From NCBI RefSeq assembly GCF_900188205.1, contig NZ_FZOH01000002.1, positions 124,001 to 188,000 of the forward strand: a stretch of DNA of 64,000 nt, given 5' to 3'. Below, in pieces: positions 35,865-44,207 of this stretch. Under the pieces are notes generated by a model, which did not search any database, had not been told where the DNA came from, and was given only the letters and a program-made list of their open reading frames with translations. Numbering within the stretch: the first letter of the stretch is position 1; each line of letters opens with the position of its first letter. The DNA comes from Geodermatophilus saharensis (GTDB lineage Bacteria; Actinomycetota; Actinomycetes; Mycobacteriales; Geodermatophilaceae). A program made the translations under genes and the position numbers.

Positions 35865-37121
35865 TCAGCCGGCCGGGACGGCGCGCGCCTCGCGGCTCCG
35901 CTGCAGCTCGCGGCTGCGGGTCAGCTCGCGGCGGCGCAGCAGCGCGCCGGCGGCCAGCGCGACCAGGCCGAGGCCGGCCAGCCCGGCGCCGACCAGGCTG
36001 GGGGCGGTGTAGCCGTACCCGGCGGCGATGACCACGCCGCCGAGCCAGGCGCCGAGGGCGTTGGCGGCGTTGAGCGCGGAGTGGTTGAGCGCGGCGCCGA
36101 GCATCTGCGCCTCCCCGGCGACCTCCATGAGCCGCAGCTGCAGGCAGACGACGAGCGTCGAGGCGCTCACCGCCACGAGGAAGATCCCGGCCAGCAGGGT
36201 CGGCCCGCTACCCGCCGCAGGGGCCAGCAGGGTCAGCAGCACGGCGAGGGCGACCAGGGTGCCGACCAGCGAGCGGAACAGCGCCACGTCGGCCAGCCGC
36301 CCGCCGAGCGCGGTGCCGAGCACCCCGCCGACGCCGAAGGCGAACAGCACCCACGGGACGGCGCTCCGGGACAGGCCGGTGACCTCGGTGGCCAGCGGCG
36401 CGACGTAGCTGTAGACGGCGAACATGCCGCCGAACCCGACGGTGCCGACCGCGAGGGTGATCAGCACCTGCGGCCGGCGCAGCGCGCCGAGCTCGGTGCG
36501 GACGGTGGCGTCCCGGTCGCCGGGCGTGGAGGGGACGACGGCGAGCACGGCGACCACGGTGAGCGCGGCGAGGACGACGACGGCCCAGTACGCCGCGCGC
36601 CAGCCCAGCGTCTGCCCCAGCCAGGTGGCGGCCGGGACGCCGGCGACGGTGGCCACCGCGAGGCCGAGCATCACCGTGCTCACCGCCCGGCCGCGCAGCG
36701 TCGGCGGCACGAGGGAGGCGGCGACCAGCGAGGCCACGCCGAGGTAGGCGCCGTGCGGCAGCCCGCTGACGAAGCGCGCGAGCAGCAGCGCCGTCGGGCC
36801 CGGCGCCACCGCGCTGAGCGCGCTGCCGGCGAGGAGGACGGCCGCCAGCCCAACCAGCACGCCCCGCCGCGGCAGCCGCGCCCCGAGCGCGGCGAGGACC
36901 GGGGCGCCGACGACGACGCCCAGCGCGTAGGCGGAGATCACGTGGCCCGCGGTCGGGATGTCCACGCCGGTGCCGGCGGCGATGTCGGGCAGCAGGCCCA
37001 TGGTGACGAACTCGGTGGTCCCGATCGCGAACCCGCCCAGCGCGAGGGCCAGCAGCGCGGCGGCGACCCGCGGGGTGGTCAGGGACGCGGGTGCGGGCGG
37101 TGCGGCGGCACGGGCGGTCAC
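35865..37121 (-). CDS. MFS transporter, DHA1/AraJ-like
   Basis: 418 residues, twelve predicted membrane helices. GGFAIGTTEFVTMGLLPDIA at the start is the AraJ/YdhP-like signature for drug or sugar efflux carriers, and the loop LGARLPRRGVLVG after helix 2 is the MFS A-motif region. The C-terminus is rich in Arg/Ser. Exports an unknown compound. It sits between the cox operon and the GAF regulator, same strand, with no clear operon link. Confidence 0.9.
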   Translation of the reverse strand: MTARAAAPPAPASLTTPRVAAALLALALGGFAIGTTEFVTMGLLPDIAAGTGVDIPTAGHVISAYALGVVVGAPVLAALGARLPRRGVLVGLAAVLLAGSALSAVAPGPTALLLARFVSGLPHGAYLGVASLVAASLVPPTLRGRAVSTVMLGLAVATVAGVPAATWLGQTLGWRAAYWAVVVLAALTVVAVLAVVPSTPGDRDATVRTELGALRRPQVLITLAVGTVGFGGMFAVYSYVAPLATEVTGLSRSAVPWVLFAFGVGGVLGTALGGRLADVALFRSLVGTLVALAVLLTLLAPAAGSGPTLLAGIFLVAVSASTLVVCLQLRLMEVAGEAQMLGAALNHSALNAANALGAWLGGVVIAAGYGYTAPSLVGAGLAGLGLVALAAGALLRRRELTRSRELQRSREARAVPAG

Positions 37122-37201
37122 GTGACCGTGCCAAGGGAACGGGACCGATGCGTATTCCCGACCCGGTCCAGGTGCCGATTGCGCGACAAAGGCACCAGGG
37201 G

Positions 37202-38518
37202 TCAGCCGCGGGAGGACCGTCGCAGCGCCAGCAGGTGCGCCGCGACGGGGCCGCGGCGCGGTGAGCCGGCCGGCAGCGCCTCGAGACAGGCCTGCCACGC
37301 GACGGCGTCCTCGCGCGCCTCGGGCAGCGCCGTCCAGCGCAGCAGCAGCTCCGGCCGGCGGCTGCGCAGGACCGCCGCGCGCAGCGCCGCGGCGGTGCGG
37401 CGGCGGGCGGCGACGACGCCCGGCGCGGCCGAGCGGGGCAGCACCGGGCCGGGGTAGCGGTCCAGCGCCGCGCCGACGGTGCCGCGGTCGAGCAGCACGC
37501 GGACCCGGTCGAGGTCGGTCTCCAGCGGGGCGAGCAGCCGGTAGGGCCGCGAGCCGACGAGGTCGGCGCCCACCAGCCGGCGCAGCCGGGACAGCTCGGC
37601 GCGGACGGTGACCGCGGCGCTGCCGGCGGGGTGGCACTCGGCGGCCAGCCGCTCGGCGCTGCGGCCCTCCTCCCCCGCCGCGGCGGCCTCCGCGAGCAGC
37701 AGGAGCAGCTCGGAGTGCCGCAGGGACAGCTCCTGCCGACCCGACGGCAGGGTCAGGCGGGCGCGCTCGCGGCCCAGGACCTCCAGCAGCGGCGCGGGCG
37801 GCCGGGCCGGCGCCGGGCGCACCGGCCCGCGGGACTGCTCCTCGCGGTGCAGCCACCGCAGCTCGGCCTCGACGGCGGCCACCGTGGCGCGCACCAGGGT
37901 GAGCACGTGCGGGGTGGCCACGTGGTCGCCGCCGGTGACGTCGATGGCGCCGAGCAGCACGCCGCTCACCGGGTGGTGCACCGGCGCGGCCGAGCAACTC
38001 CACGGCTGCACCGGTCGGCGGTAGTGCTCGCTGCCGTAGATCTGCACCGGGTGGTCGATGGCCAGCGCGGTGCCGGGCGCGTTGGTGCCGGCGACCTCCT
38101 CCGACCACCGGGCGCCGGCGACGAAGTTCATCGTCTCGGCCAGGGAGCGCAGCCGGCGGTCACCCTCCACCCACAGCATCCGGCCGTCGGCGTCGGTGAC
38201 GCCCACGATCATCCGGTCGGCCTCGGCGTCCTCGACCAGCAGCCGCCGGATGAGCGGCAGCACCGGGGCGAGCGGGTGGGCGGCACGGTAGGCGGCCAGG
38301 TCGTCGTCGAGCAGGTCGACCGGCGGCCCCTGGCCGTCGGGGTCGACGCCGCTGCCCAGGCTGCGCCGCCAGGAGTCCCAGACCACCGACCGCACACCGG
38401 GGCGGGGCGGCGGCGCGCCGCGGGTCACCAGCGTCTCGTGCGCGGCACGCAACTGCCGGGTCAGCCCGGGCGGCGGTCGGCCGCCGGGCAGTGCGAGCCA
38501 CGGGCTGACGCCGGTCAC
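37202..38518 (-). CDS. GAF-domain transcriptional regulator
   Basis: 438 residues. Helical N-terminus with VWDSWRRSLGSGVDPD as in AcoR-type activators, a GAF-like domain about 95-225 (MIVGVTDADGRMLWVEGD, NFVAGARWSEEVAGTNAPGTAL) and a C-terminal winged helix (VTVRAELSRLRRLVGADLVGSRPYRL). No AAA+ sigma-54 domain, so it acts with the usual polymerase. Related actinobacterial regulators control alcohol, acetoin or aldehyde metabolism, which would suit the neighbouring alcohol-oxidation genes; the target is not known. Confidence 0.85.
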   Translation of the reverse strand: MTGVSPWLALPGGRPPPGLTRQLRAAHETLVTRGAPPPRPGVRSVVWDSWRRSLGSGVDPDGQGPPVDLLDDDLAAYRAAHPLAPVLPLIRRLLVEDAEADRMIVGVTDADGRMLWVEGDRRLRSLAETMNFVAGARWSEEVAGTNAPGTALAIDHPVQIYGSEHYRRPVQPWSCSAAPVHHPVSGVLLGAIDVTGGDHVATPHVLTLVRATVAAVEAELRWLHREEQSRGPVRPAPARPPAPLLEVLGRERARLTLPSGRQELSLRHSELLLLLAEAAAAGEEGRSAERLAAECHPAGSAAVTVRAELSRLRRLVGADLVGSRPYRLLAPLETDLDRVRVLLDRGTVGAALDRYPGPVLPRSAAPGVVAARRRTAAALRAAVLRSRRPELLLRWTALPEAREDAVAWQACLEALPAGSPRRGPVAAHLLALRRSSRG

Positions 38519-38599
38519 GGCGCGCTCCCCGACGTGTGGCTCATGGTCCGCCCATGGTGACCCCTGTCACCGGTCCGCGCCAGGTCCCCCCGCCGCAGG

Positions 38600-40027
38600 T
38601 CAGCCGCCGGGTGGACGCGCCGGCAGCAGCGCGCGGGCGCTCCCGGCCCGCAGCGCGCCGGCCCACAGCCCGGCGCCGTAGGCGAGGTCCTCCATCCGGC
38701 GCGCGGCGGCGAAGCGCGGCAGGCCGACCTCGGCCCGGTGCGGCCACCACGCCAGGACGGCGTCGGCCGTGGCGACGGCGGCTGCCGCGCGCCGGGCCCG
38801 CGGGGAGACGGCGGCGGCCGCGACCGTCAGCGGCCAGTGGTGGCGGGTGGCGGCGCGGGCGAGCGTGCGCACGCCCGCGGCGGTGCCGCGCAGCACCAGC
38901 CCGGCGGCCAGCCGGTACGGCGGCGCCCCGCCGGGGGGCGCGAGCCGCCGCGCCAGGCCGGCCGCGGAGACGGCGAGGACCCCGGCCGCGGCGACCCGGC
39001 CCGCCCGCCCGCCGGTGAGGGCGAGCACCACCGGCACCGCCGACCAGGGGCTGACGACGACCGGAGCGACCAGGCCGCCGTGCCGCTGCGCCAGCGGCGC
39101 GGCGCCGGTGCCGTAGACGGCGCGGCGGCGCAGCCACGCCCCGGTCGCGGCCGGGTGCTCGTGCGCCACCCGCGCCGCCGGGTCGTAGCGGACCCGCCAG
39201 CCGGCCGCCGTCAGCCGCCAGACCAGGTCGACGTCCTCGGCCACCGGCATGGCGGCGTCGAAGCCCTCCCCGAGCGCCGCCCGGCGGGCCAGCAGGGCGG
39301 CGCTGGGCAGGTAGGACACCGCGCTCAGCGGGGCCACGCGCGCGGGCTCGGGCCCCATGTCCAGCGCGCTGACCGCCGTCTCGTAGGGCGTGGTCCAGCC
39401 TGGCCGCGCCGGCGGCAGCGCCACGACCCGCGGCGCGACGAGCGCCAGCCGCGGGTCGGCCAGGTGGGGCAGCAGCACGTCGAGCCAGCCGGGCAGCGGC
39501 ACGCAGTCGGAGTCGAGGAAGGCCACCGCTCCGGTGGTCGCGGCGCGCAGGCCGGTGTTCCGGGCCGCGGCCGGGCCGAGCGGGCGCTCGTGCCGCAGCA
39601 CCTCCGCCGGGCCCGCCGCGGCGGCCAGGGCGCCCGGGTCCACCGAGCCGTCGTCGACGACCACCACCCGCGCGGCCGCGGTGGCGGGGTCGGCCCGCAG
39701 CGCGGCCACCAGCCGGGCCACCCCCTCGGGACGGTCGCGCACGGGGACGACGACGGTGACGTCCCCGGGGCCGGGCGCGGGGCCGGCGGGCTCGGGGACG
39801 GCGGCCCCGGCGTCGAGCAGCCGGGCGGCCAGCGCCGCCGTCGCCGCGGACGAGACCACCAGCCGGTCGCCGTCGAGCAGGTCGCGGGCGGCCGGGGACA
39901 GCCGCAGCAGCCGCAGCGGCGAGCCGCCCAGCAGCGCCGCGCCGCCCTCCACCCGGCGGGTGCCCCCGGCGAGCCGGACCGCGTAGCCGTCGGGCAGCCG
40001 GGCGTGCGGTGGCGGCGGGACGCTCAC
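38600..40027 (-). CDS. mftF: Mycofactocin glycosyltransferase MftF
   Basis: 475 residues, GT2 fold. The N-terminal domain LLGGSPLRLLRLSPAARDLL (32-51) is specific to MftF, resembling the end of a peptide-binding module. The GT-A core follows: VTVVVPVRDRPEG, VVVDDGS (122-128), LDSDCVP (171-177) as metal site, and EDVDLVWRL. Membrane helices follow towards the C-terminus. MftF adds the beta-1,4-glucose chain to (pre)mycofactocin. It is 10 kb from mftABC, overlapped at the start by an isochorismatase-like gene (GTGA). Confidence 0.93.
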   Translation of the reverse strand: MSVPPPPHARLPDGYAVRLAGGTRRVEGGAALLGGSPLRLLRLSPAARDLLDGDRLVVSSAATAALAARLLDAGAAVPEPAGPAPGPGDVTVVVPVRDRPEGVARLVAALRADPATAAARVVVVDDGSVDPGALAAAAGPAEVLRHERPLGPAAARNTGLRAATTGAVAFLDSDCVPLPGWLDVLLPHLADPRLALVAPRVVALPPARPGWTTPYETAVSALDMGPEPARVAPLSAVSYLPSAALLARRAALGEGFDAAMPVAEDVDLVWRLTAAGWRVRYDPAARVAHEHPAATGAWLRRRAVYGTGAAPLAQRHGGLVAPVVVSPWSAVPVVLALTGGRAGRVAAAGVLAVSAAGLARRLAPPGGAPPYRLAAGLVLRGTAAGVRTLARAATRHHWPLTVAAAAVSPRARRAAAAVATADAVLAWWPHRAEVGLPRFAAARRMEDLAYGAGLWAGALRAGSARALLPARPPGG

Positions 40028-40563
40028 CCGCCCAGGACGGCGTCGGTGCTGGTGACCTCGACCAGCGGGGCGTAGAGGCCCATGAGGCCCAGCGCCTTGC
40101 GGTGGTCGTCGTCGCTGCTGCCGGCGCAGGCGTCGCCGACCACGCGCACCGGCACGCCGGCGTCGGCGGCGGGCAGCACGGTGGAGACGACGCAGCAGTC
40201 GGTGGCCACGCCGGCCACCGTCATCGGGCCGGCACCGACCAGCGCGGCGAGCTCGGGCCCCCACTTCCCGAAGGTGGTCGCGGTGACCACGGCGGCCGCG
40301 CCGGGGTCCTCGACCAGGTCGTAGAGCGGGGCGTCGGGCGGCTGCAGCGCGAAGGGGAACACCTCGTAGTAGTCGACCCACGCCCCGCTCGGCTCGGCCG
40401 GGGCGACGAAGCGGGTGTAGACGACCCGGTCGCCGAAGGCGGCCACCAGGCGCCGGATGCGCGGGTGGGCCTCGGCGAACCGGGGCGCCGCCCATGGGGA
40501 GTCCGGGTCGGCGAACACCCGCTGCGCGTCGACGACGACCAGCCGGCCGGAGGTCTCTGCCAC
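40024..40563 (-). CDS. Isochorismatase-family cysteine hydrolase
   Basis: 179 residues. The Asp-Lys-Cys triad can be placed: Asp12 in VVVDAQRVF, Lys in TTFGKWGPEL and Cys123 in VATDCCVVST. The family hydrolyses amides (nicotinamide, N-carbamoylsarcosine) or isochorismate. Its stop overlaps the mftF start, so it is transcribed first in a two-gene unit with a mycofactocin gene. A part in mycofactocin or nicotinamide turnover is an inference from linkage only. Confidence 0.88.
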   Translation of the reverse strand: MAETSGRLVVVDAQRVFADPDSPWAAPRFAEAHPRIRRLVAAFGDRVVYTRFVAPAEPSGAWVDYYEVFPFALQPPDAPLYDLVEDPGAAAVVTATTFGKWGPELAALVGAGPMTVAGVATDCCVVSTVLPAADAGVPVRVVGDACAGSSDDDHRKALGLMGLYAPLVEVTSTDAVLGG

Positions 40564-40601
40564 GCCCGGACCCTAGCCGGGCGACGGAGCCCCCATGTGA
40601 C

Positions 40602-40620
40602 TTTGGTTAGGCTGCCCTCA
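40602..40620 (+). promoter_or_regulatory. Candidate DtxR/IdeR-type iron box
   Basis: tttggttaggctgccctca matches the consensus TTAGGTTAGGCTAACCTAA at 15 of 19 positions, with a near-perfect left half. It lies 24 bases before the second siderophore receptor gene, in typical promoter position. Confidence 0.75.
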
Positions 40621-40643
40621 CCAGCCGCACCCGAGGAGCCCCG

Positions 40644-41648
40644 ATGTCCCACCCCCTGCCCCGCCGCGCCGTCCTGCTGGCGGCCGCCCTCACCGCCGCC
40701 GCGTCGCTGACCGCGTGCGGCTCCGACGACGGCGGCAGCGAGGCGGGGTCGACGGCCTCCTCCGGCGGCGGGAGCGGCGAGTTCCCGGTCACCGTGAGCA
40801 CCGCGTTCGGCGACACCGAGATCGAGGAGGAGCCGCAGCGCGTCGTGGCGCTGGGCTGGTCCGACGCGGAGACGGCGCTGGCGCTGGGCGTGCAGCCGGT
40901 CGGGGCCAGCGACTGGCTCGGCTTCGGCGGCGAGGGCGTCGGACCGTGGGCGCAGGGACGCTACGACGAGGCGCCGGAGATCATCGAGACGCTCGAGCCC
41001 AGCCTCGAGGCGATCGCGGCACTGGAGCCCGACCTCATCCTGGACACCCGCTCCGACGGCACGCAGGAGCGCTACGACTCCCTCAGCGCGATCGCCCCGG
41101 TCGTGGGCGCGCCCGAGGGCGTGGGCGCCTACCAGACCACCTGGCAGCAGCAGCTGGACCTCGTCGGCCGCGCGCTGGGCCGCACGGACGAGGCCGAGCA
41201 GCTGCGCGGCGACCTCGAGCAGGCCTTCGCCGATGCCGCCGCCGCGCACCCGGAGTTCGACGGCACCGAGGTCGCCGTCGGCGCGTACACCTCCGAGGGC
41301 TTCGGCGCCTACGTCCGCGGCGACACCCGCGTCGACTTCATGGAGGCGCTGGGCTTCGTGAACCGGCCGGCGATCCAGGACCTGGCGACCGAGAGCTTCT
41401 TCGTGCCGGTGTCGGAGGAGCAGGTGTCGCTGCTGGACGCGCCGCTGACCGTCGTCTTCCCGATCTTCGTCGACCCGGCGCAGATCACCTCGAACCCGCT
41501 GTGGCAGACGCTGGGCTCGGTGCAGCAGGGCAACGCCGTGGTCCTGGAGGACCAGACGCTGGTGAGCGCCTTCTCCAGCGGCTCGGTGCTCGGGACGGAG
41601 TACGCGCTCGAGCAGGCCGTCCCGCTGTTCGCCGAGACGCTGCGCTGA
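40644..41648 (+). CDS. Iron-siderophore ABC transporter substrate-binding lipoprotein (orphan)
   Basis: 334 residues. Lipoprotein signal with two Arg, hydrophobic core and lipobox SLTAC (Cys25 or so), then a Gly/Ser linker and a class III binding fold (PQRVVALGWSDAETALALG, LEAIAALEPDLIL). It binds a ferric siderophore outside the cell. No permease or ATPase is adjacent; it probably shares the transporter at the left edge of the window or one elsewhere. An iron box precedes it. It interrupts the stretch between mftF and mftE. Confidence 0.92.
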   Translation: MSHPLPRRAVLLAAALTAAASLTACGSDDGGSEAGSTASSGGGSGEFPVTVSTAFGDTEIEEEPQRVVALGWSDAETALALGVQPVGASDWLGFGGEGVGPWAQGRYDEAPEIIETLEPSLEAIAALEPDLILDTRSDGTQERYDSLSAIAPVVGAPEGVGAYQTTWQQQLDLVGRALGRTDEAEQLRGDLEQAFADAAAAHPEFDGTEVAVGAYTSEGFGAYVRGDTRVDFMEALGFVNRPAIQDLATESFFVPVSEEQVSLLDAPLTVVFPIFVDPAQITSNPLWQTLGSVQQGNAVVLEDQTLVSAFSSGSVLGTEYALEQAVPLFAETLR

Positions 41649-41931
41649 GGTCCTGAGGGCCGGCCCGGGGATCACGGGAGCGGCAGTTGCCGCAGGTGCC
41701 TCCCGAGCGGCCCGCTCGACGGCCCCTCGGTACGCAGACGTCCCCGCGGGAACGCCCCGTGGACGTCACCGGCGTCGCAGACCTGCCAGCGCCGGGACGG
41801 TGTGCGCCGAGGGCGCAGTCGCAGGGCCGGGACGTGCGCGGATCTGCACGTCGCTCGTCGACAGCGGTGTCCCCGGGGCCGCCTCCACGGACAGGTGCCG
41901 GGGCGAGCGAGATCCTCCGGACGGCTCCCGG

Positions 41932-43410
41932 CTAGACCCGGGCGGCCTCCTGCGCCCGCACCGCCCCGCGGCGCAGCGCCAGGGTGCCCAGCAGCCCGAC
42001 GAGGAAGGCGGCCAGCACGCCGAGGTTGGCGAAGGCCCAGTCGCCCTCCCGGCCGCCGAGCCCCAGCGGCCCGAGCAGGTAGCCCTGCCAGTCCAGCCAG
42101 CCGGCGTAGGTGTTGGTGACCAGCCCCCAGCCGAGCAGGGTCCCGGCCACCAGCAGCACCAGCGGCACCGCGGGGGCGGCACCGTAGCGGCCGCGCGGGT
42201 CGTAGAGGTCGGCCTCGGCGTAGGGCCGGCGGCGCAGCGCGAGGTCGCCGAGGAACACGCCGCACCAGGCGGCGATCGGCACGCCCAGCGTGATCAGGAA
42301 CCCCTGGAACTGGAAGAAGAAGCCGCCGGTGGCGACGAAGACCACCCAGACCGCGCCCAGCACCATCAGCGCGCCGTCGATCGACGCGGCCACCGGCCGG
42401 GGCACCCGCACCCCGGCGGCCAGCAGCGACAGCCCCGACGAGTAGATGTCCAGCAGCGCGCCGCCGACCAGGCCGAGCACCGCGACGACGACGAACGGCA
42501 CGAGGAACCAGGTGGGCAGGATCGACCCGAGTGCCCCGATCGGGTCCGCACCGATGGCCGCCGACAGCTCTGGGTCCGACGCCGCCAGCAGCAGCCCGGT
42601 GCCGAGCAGCACGACCGGCGCCAGCGCGCCGCCGAACGTCGTCCAGGCCACGACGCCACCCGTCGACGCCGTGCGCGGCAGGTAGCGGGAGTAGTCGGCG
42701 GCCGCGTTCACCCAGCCGAAGCCGTACCCGGTCATGGCCAGGACGAGCGCGCCGACGACGGCCGCCGTCGAGCCTCCCGGGATGCCGGTGACCGCCGACC
42801 AGTCGACGGAGTCGGCCACCAGGACCAGGTAGACGACGGTCAGCACGCCGCTGACCACGGTGATGACCGCCTGCATCTTGATGATCGCGTCGAAACCGAG
42901 GACGCCGCCGGCCACGACCAGCGCGGCGACGACGAGCAGCGCCACGACCTGCGTGGCCGTCCCGCCGCTCCAGCCGAGCTGGCCGAAGACCGTGGCGGTG
43001 GCCAGCGTGGCCAGGCTGACCAGCACCGTCTCCCAGCCGACGGTGAGCACCCACGACAGCGCCGCGGGGACCCGGTTGCCGTGCACGCCGAACGCGGCGC
43101 GGCTGAGCACCAGCGTGGGGGCCGAGCCGCGCTTGCCGGCGATCGCGACCAGCCCGCACAGCAGGAAGGACACGACGATGCCGACGACGCCGGCCACCAG
43201 CGCCTGCGCCGCGGAGATGCCGAAGCCGAGCAGGAACGAGCCGTAGGCCAGGCCCAGCACGCTGACGTTGGCGCCGAACCACGGCCAGAACAGCTGCCGC
43301 GGGCGGCCGCGGCGCTCCTCCTCGGCGATGACGTTGATGCCGTTGGTCTCGACGGCGACGCGCGTCCCCGGCGCGCCGGTCCCGTCGTCCAGGGCCTGCC
43401 GCTGCGCCAT
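41932..43410 (-). CDS. NCS1-family purine/cytosine-type permease
   Basis: 492 residues from ATG 43410 with GAGGAGG upstream. Twelve hydrophobic helices; LFWPWFGANVSVLGLAYGS at the N-terminus and GYGFGWVNAAADYSRYLPR in helix 6 are NCS1 family signatures (CodB/PucI-like). Imports a nucleobase, allantoin, hydantoin or similar with a cation. Located directly downstream of mftE on the same strand with about 100 bases between, so it may be read with it. Confidence 0.9.
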   Translation of the reverse strand: MAQRQALDDGTGAPGTRVAVETNGINVIAEEERRGRPRQLFWPWFGANVSVLGLAYGSFLLGFGISAAQALVAGVVGIVVSFLLCGLVAIAGKRGSAPTLVLSRAAFGVHGNRVPAALSWVLTVGWETVLVSLATLATATVFGQLGWSGGTATQVVALLVVAALVVAGGVLGFDAIIKMQAVITVVSGVLTVVYLVLVADSVDWSAVTGIPGGSTAAVVGALVLAMTGYGFGWVNAAADYSRYLPRTASTGGVVAWTTFGGALAPVVLLGTGLLLAASDPELSAAIGADPIGALGSILPTWFLVPFVVVAVLGLVGGALLDIYSSGLSLLAAGVRVPRPVAASIDGALMVLGAVWVVFVATGGFFFQFQGFLITLGVPIAAWCGVFLGDLALRRRPYAEADLYDPRGRYGAAPAVPLVLLVAGTLLGWGLVTNTYAGWLDWQGYLLGPLGLGGREGDWAFANLGVLAAFLVGLLGTLALRRGAVRAQEAARV

Positions 43411-43508
43411 CCCGACCTCCTCGCTCGGCGGGCCCGCCGTCCCCGGCCCCGTCCCGCCATGATCGTGCCGCGCGCGCTCCCGCGCCCGCGACGGGTGCGC
43501 GCAGCGCG

Positions 43509-44198
43509 TCAGCCGCGCAGCCGCCCGTCCCCGCCGACGTCCCATCCGGCCACGGCCGCCGTCAGCCGGGCGGCGAGGTCGCCGAGCAGCCGCGCCCCCT
43601 CCGCCGCGGTGGCGCCGGCGGGATCGCCGAGCACGCCGGTGGGGCTGACGCCGCGCACGCCCTCCGCGCGCAGCCGCGGCAGCAGCTCGCCCACCGGCGT
43701 CGTCACGCCGGCGACGGCGCGGTCGGTGCGCACCGCGGCCGGTTCCACGTGCAACAGCAGCGCGGTCTCGGTGCGGCCGGCGTGCGCGTCCCCGTCCGGG
43801 ACGGCGCAGGGGAACCAGGCGGCGTCGCGGCCCTCGGTGCGCAGCAGCGGGACCGCCCGGCGCAGGGCGTCGAGGTTGCCGCCGTGGCCGTTGACGACCA
43901 GCAGCCGCCCGGCCCAGCGGCACGCCGACCGGCCGTACTCGACCAGCACGGCGGTCAGTGCCTCGGTGCCGAGGGACACGGTGCCGGGGAAGCCCTCGTG
44001 CTCGCCACTGGCGCCGTACGGGAGGGCGGGTGCCACCAGTGCCGCGCCGAGGTCGGCGGCGGCGACCACCGCGGTGGCGACGGCGGTGTCCGTGGTCAGC
44101 GGGAGGTGGTGGCCGTGCTGCTCGACCGAGCCCAGCGGCACCACCAGCAGGGGCCGGTCGGGGAGCTCCGGCCAGACGGCGCCGGCCAGGTCGGGCAC
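43509..44198 (-). CDS. mftE: Mycofactocin peptidase MftE
   Basis: 229 residues, creatininase fold. Metal ligands fit PLGSVEQHG (Glu26, His28), TDT (Asp37) and VNGHGGN (His105), and YGASGEHEGFPGTVSLG (61-77) together with VEYGRSACRW and ETGVLGDP-like GVLGDPAGATAAEG identify MftE rather than creatininase. It removes the MftA core dipeptide after MftC modification, giving AHDP. It lies 6 kb from the mftABC core and 3.5 kb from mftF, not in its usual place after mftC/D. Confidence 0.93.
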   Translation of the reverse strand: MPDLAGAVWPELPDRPLLVVPLGSVEQHGHHLPLTTDTAVATAVVAAADLGAALVAPALPYGASGEHEGFPGTVSLGTEALTAVLVEYGRSACRWAGRLLVVNGHGGNLDALRRAVPLLRTEGRDAAWFPCAVPDGDAHAGRTETALLLHVEPAAVRTDRAVAGVTTPVGELLPRLRAEGVRGVSPTGVLGDPAGATAAEGARLLGDLAARLTAAVAGWDVGGDGRLRG

Positions 44199-44207
44199 CG
44201 CCGGAGC

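Noticed and set aside
41649-41931. Gene in the gap after the orphan siderophore receptor
   Set aside because: Open frames here have no start signal, no domain and atypical composition; nothing else was recognised in these 283 bases.
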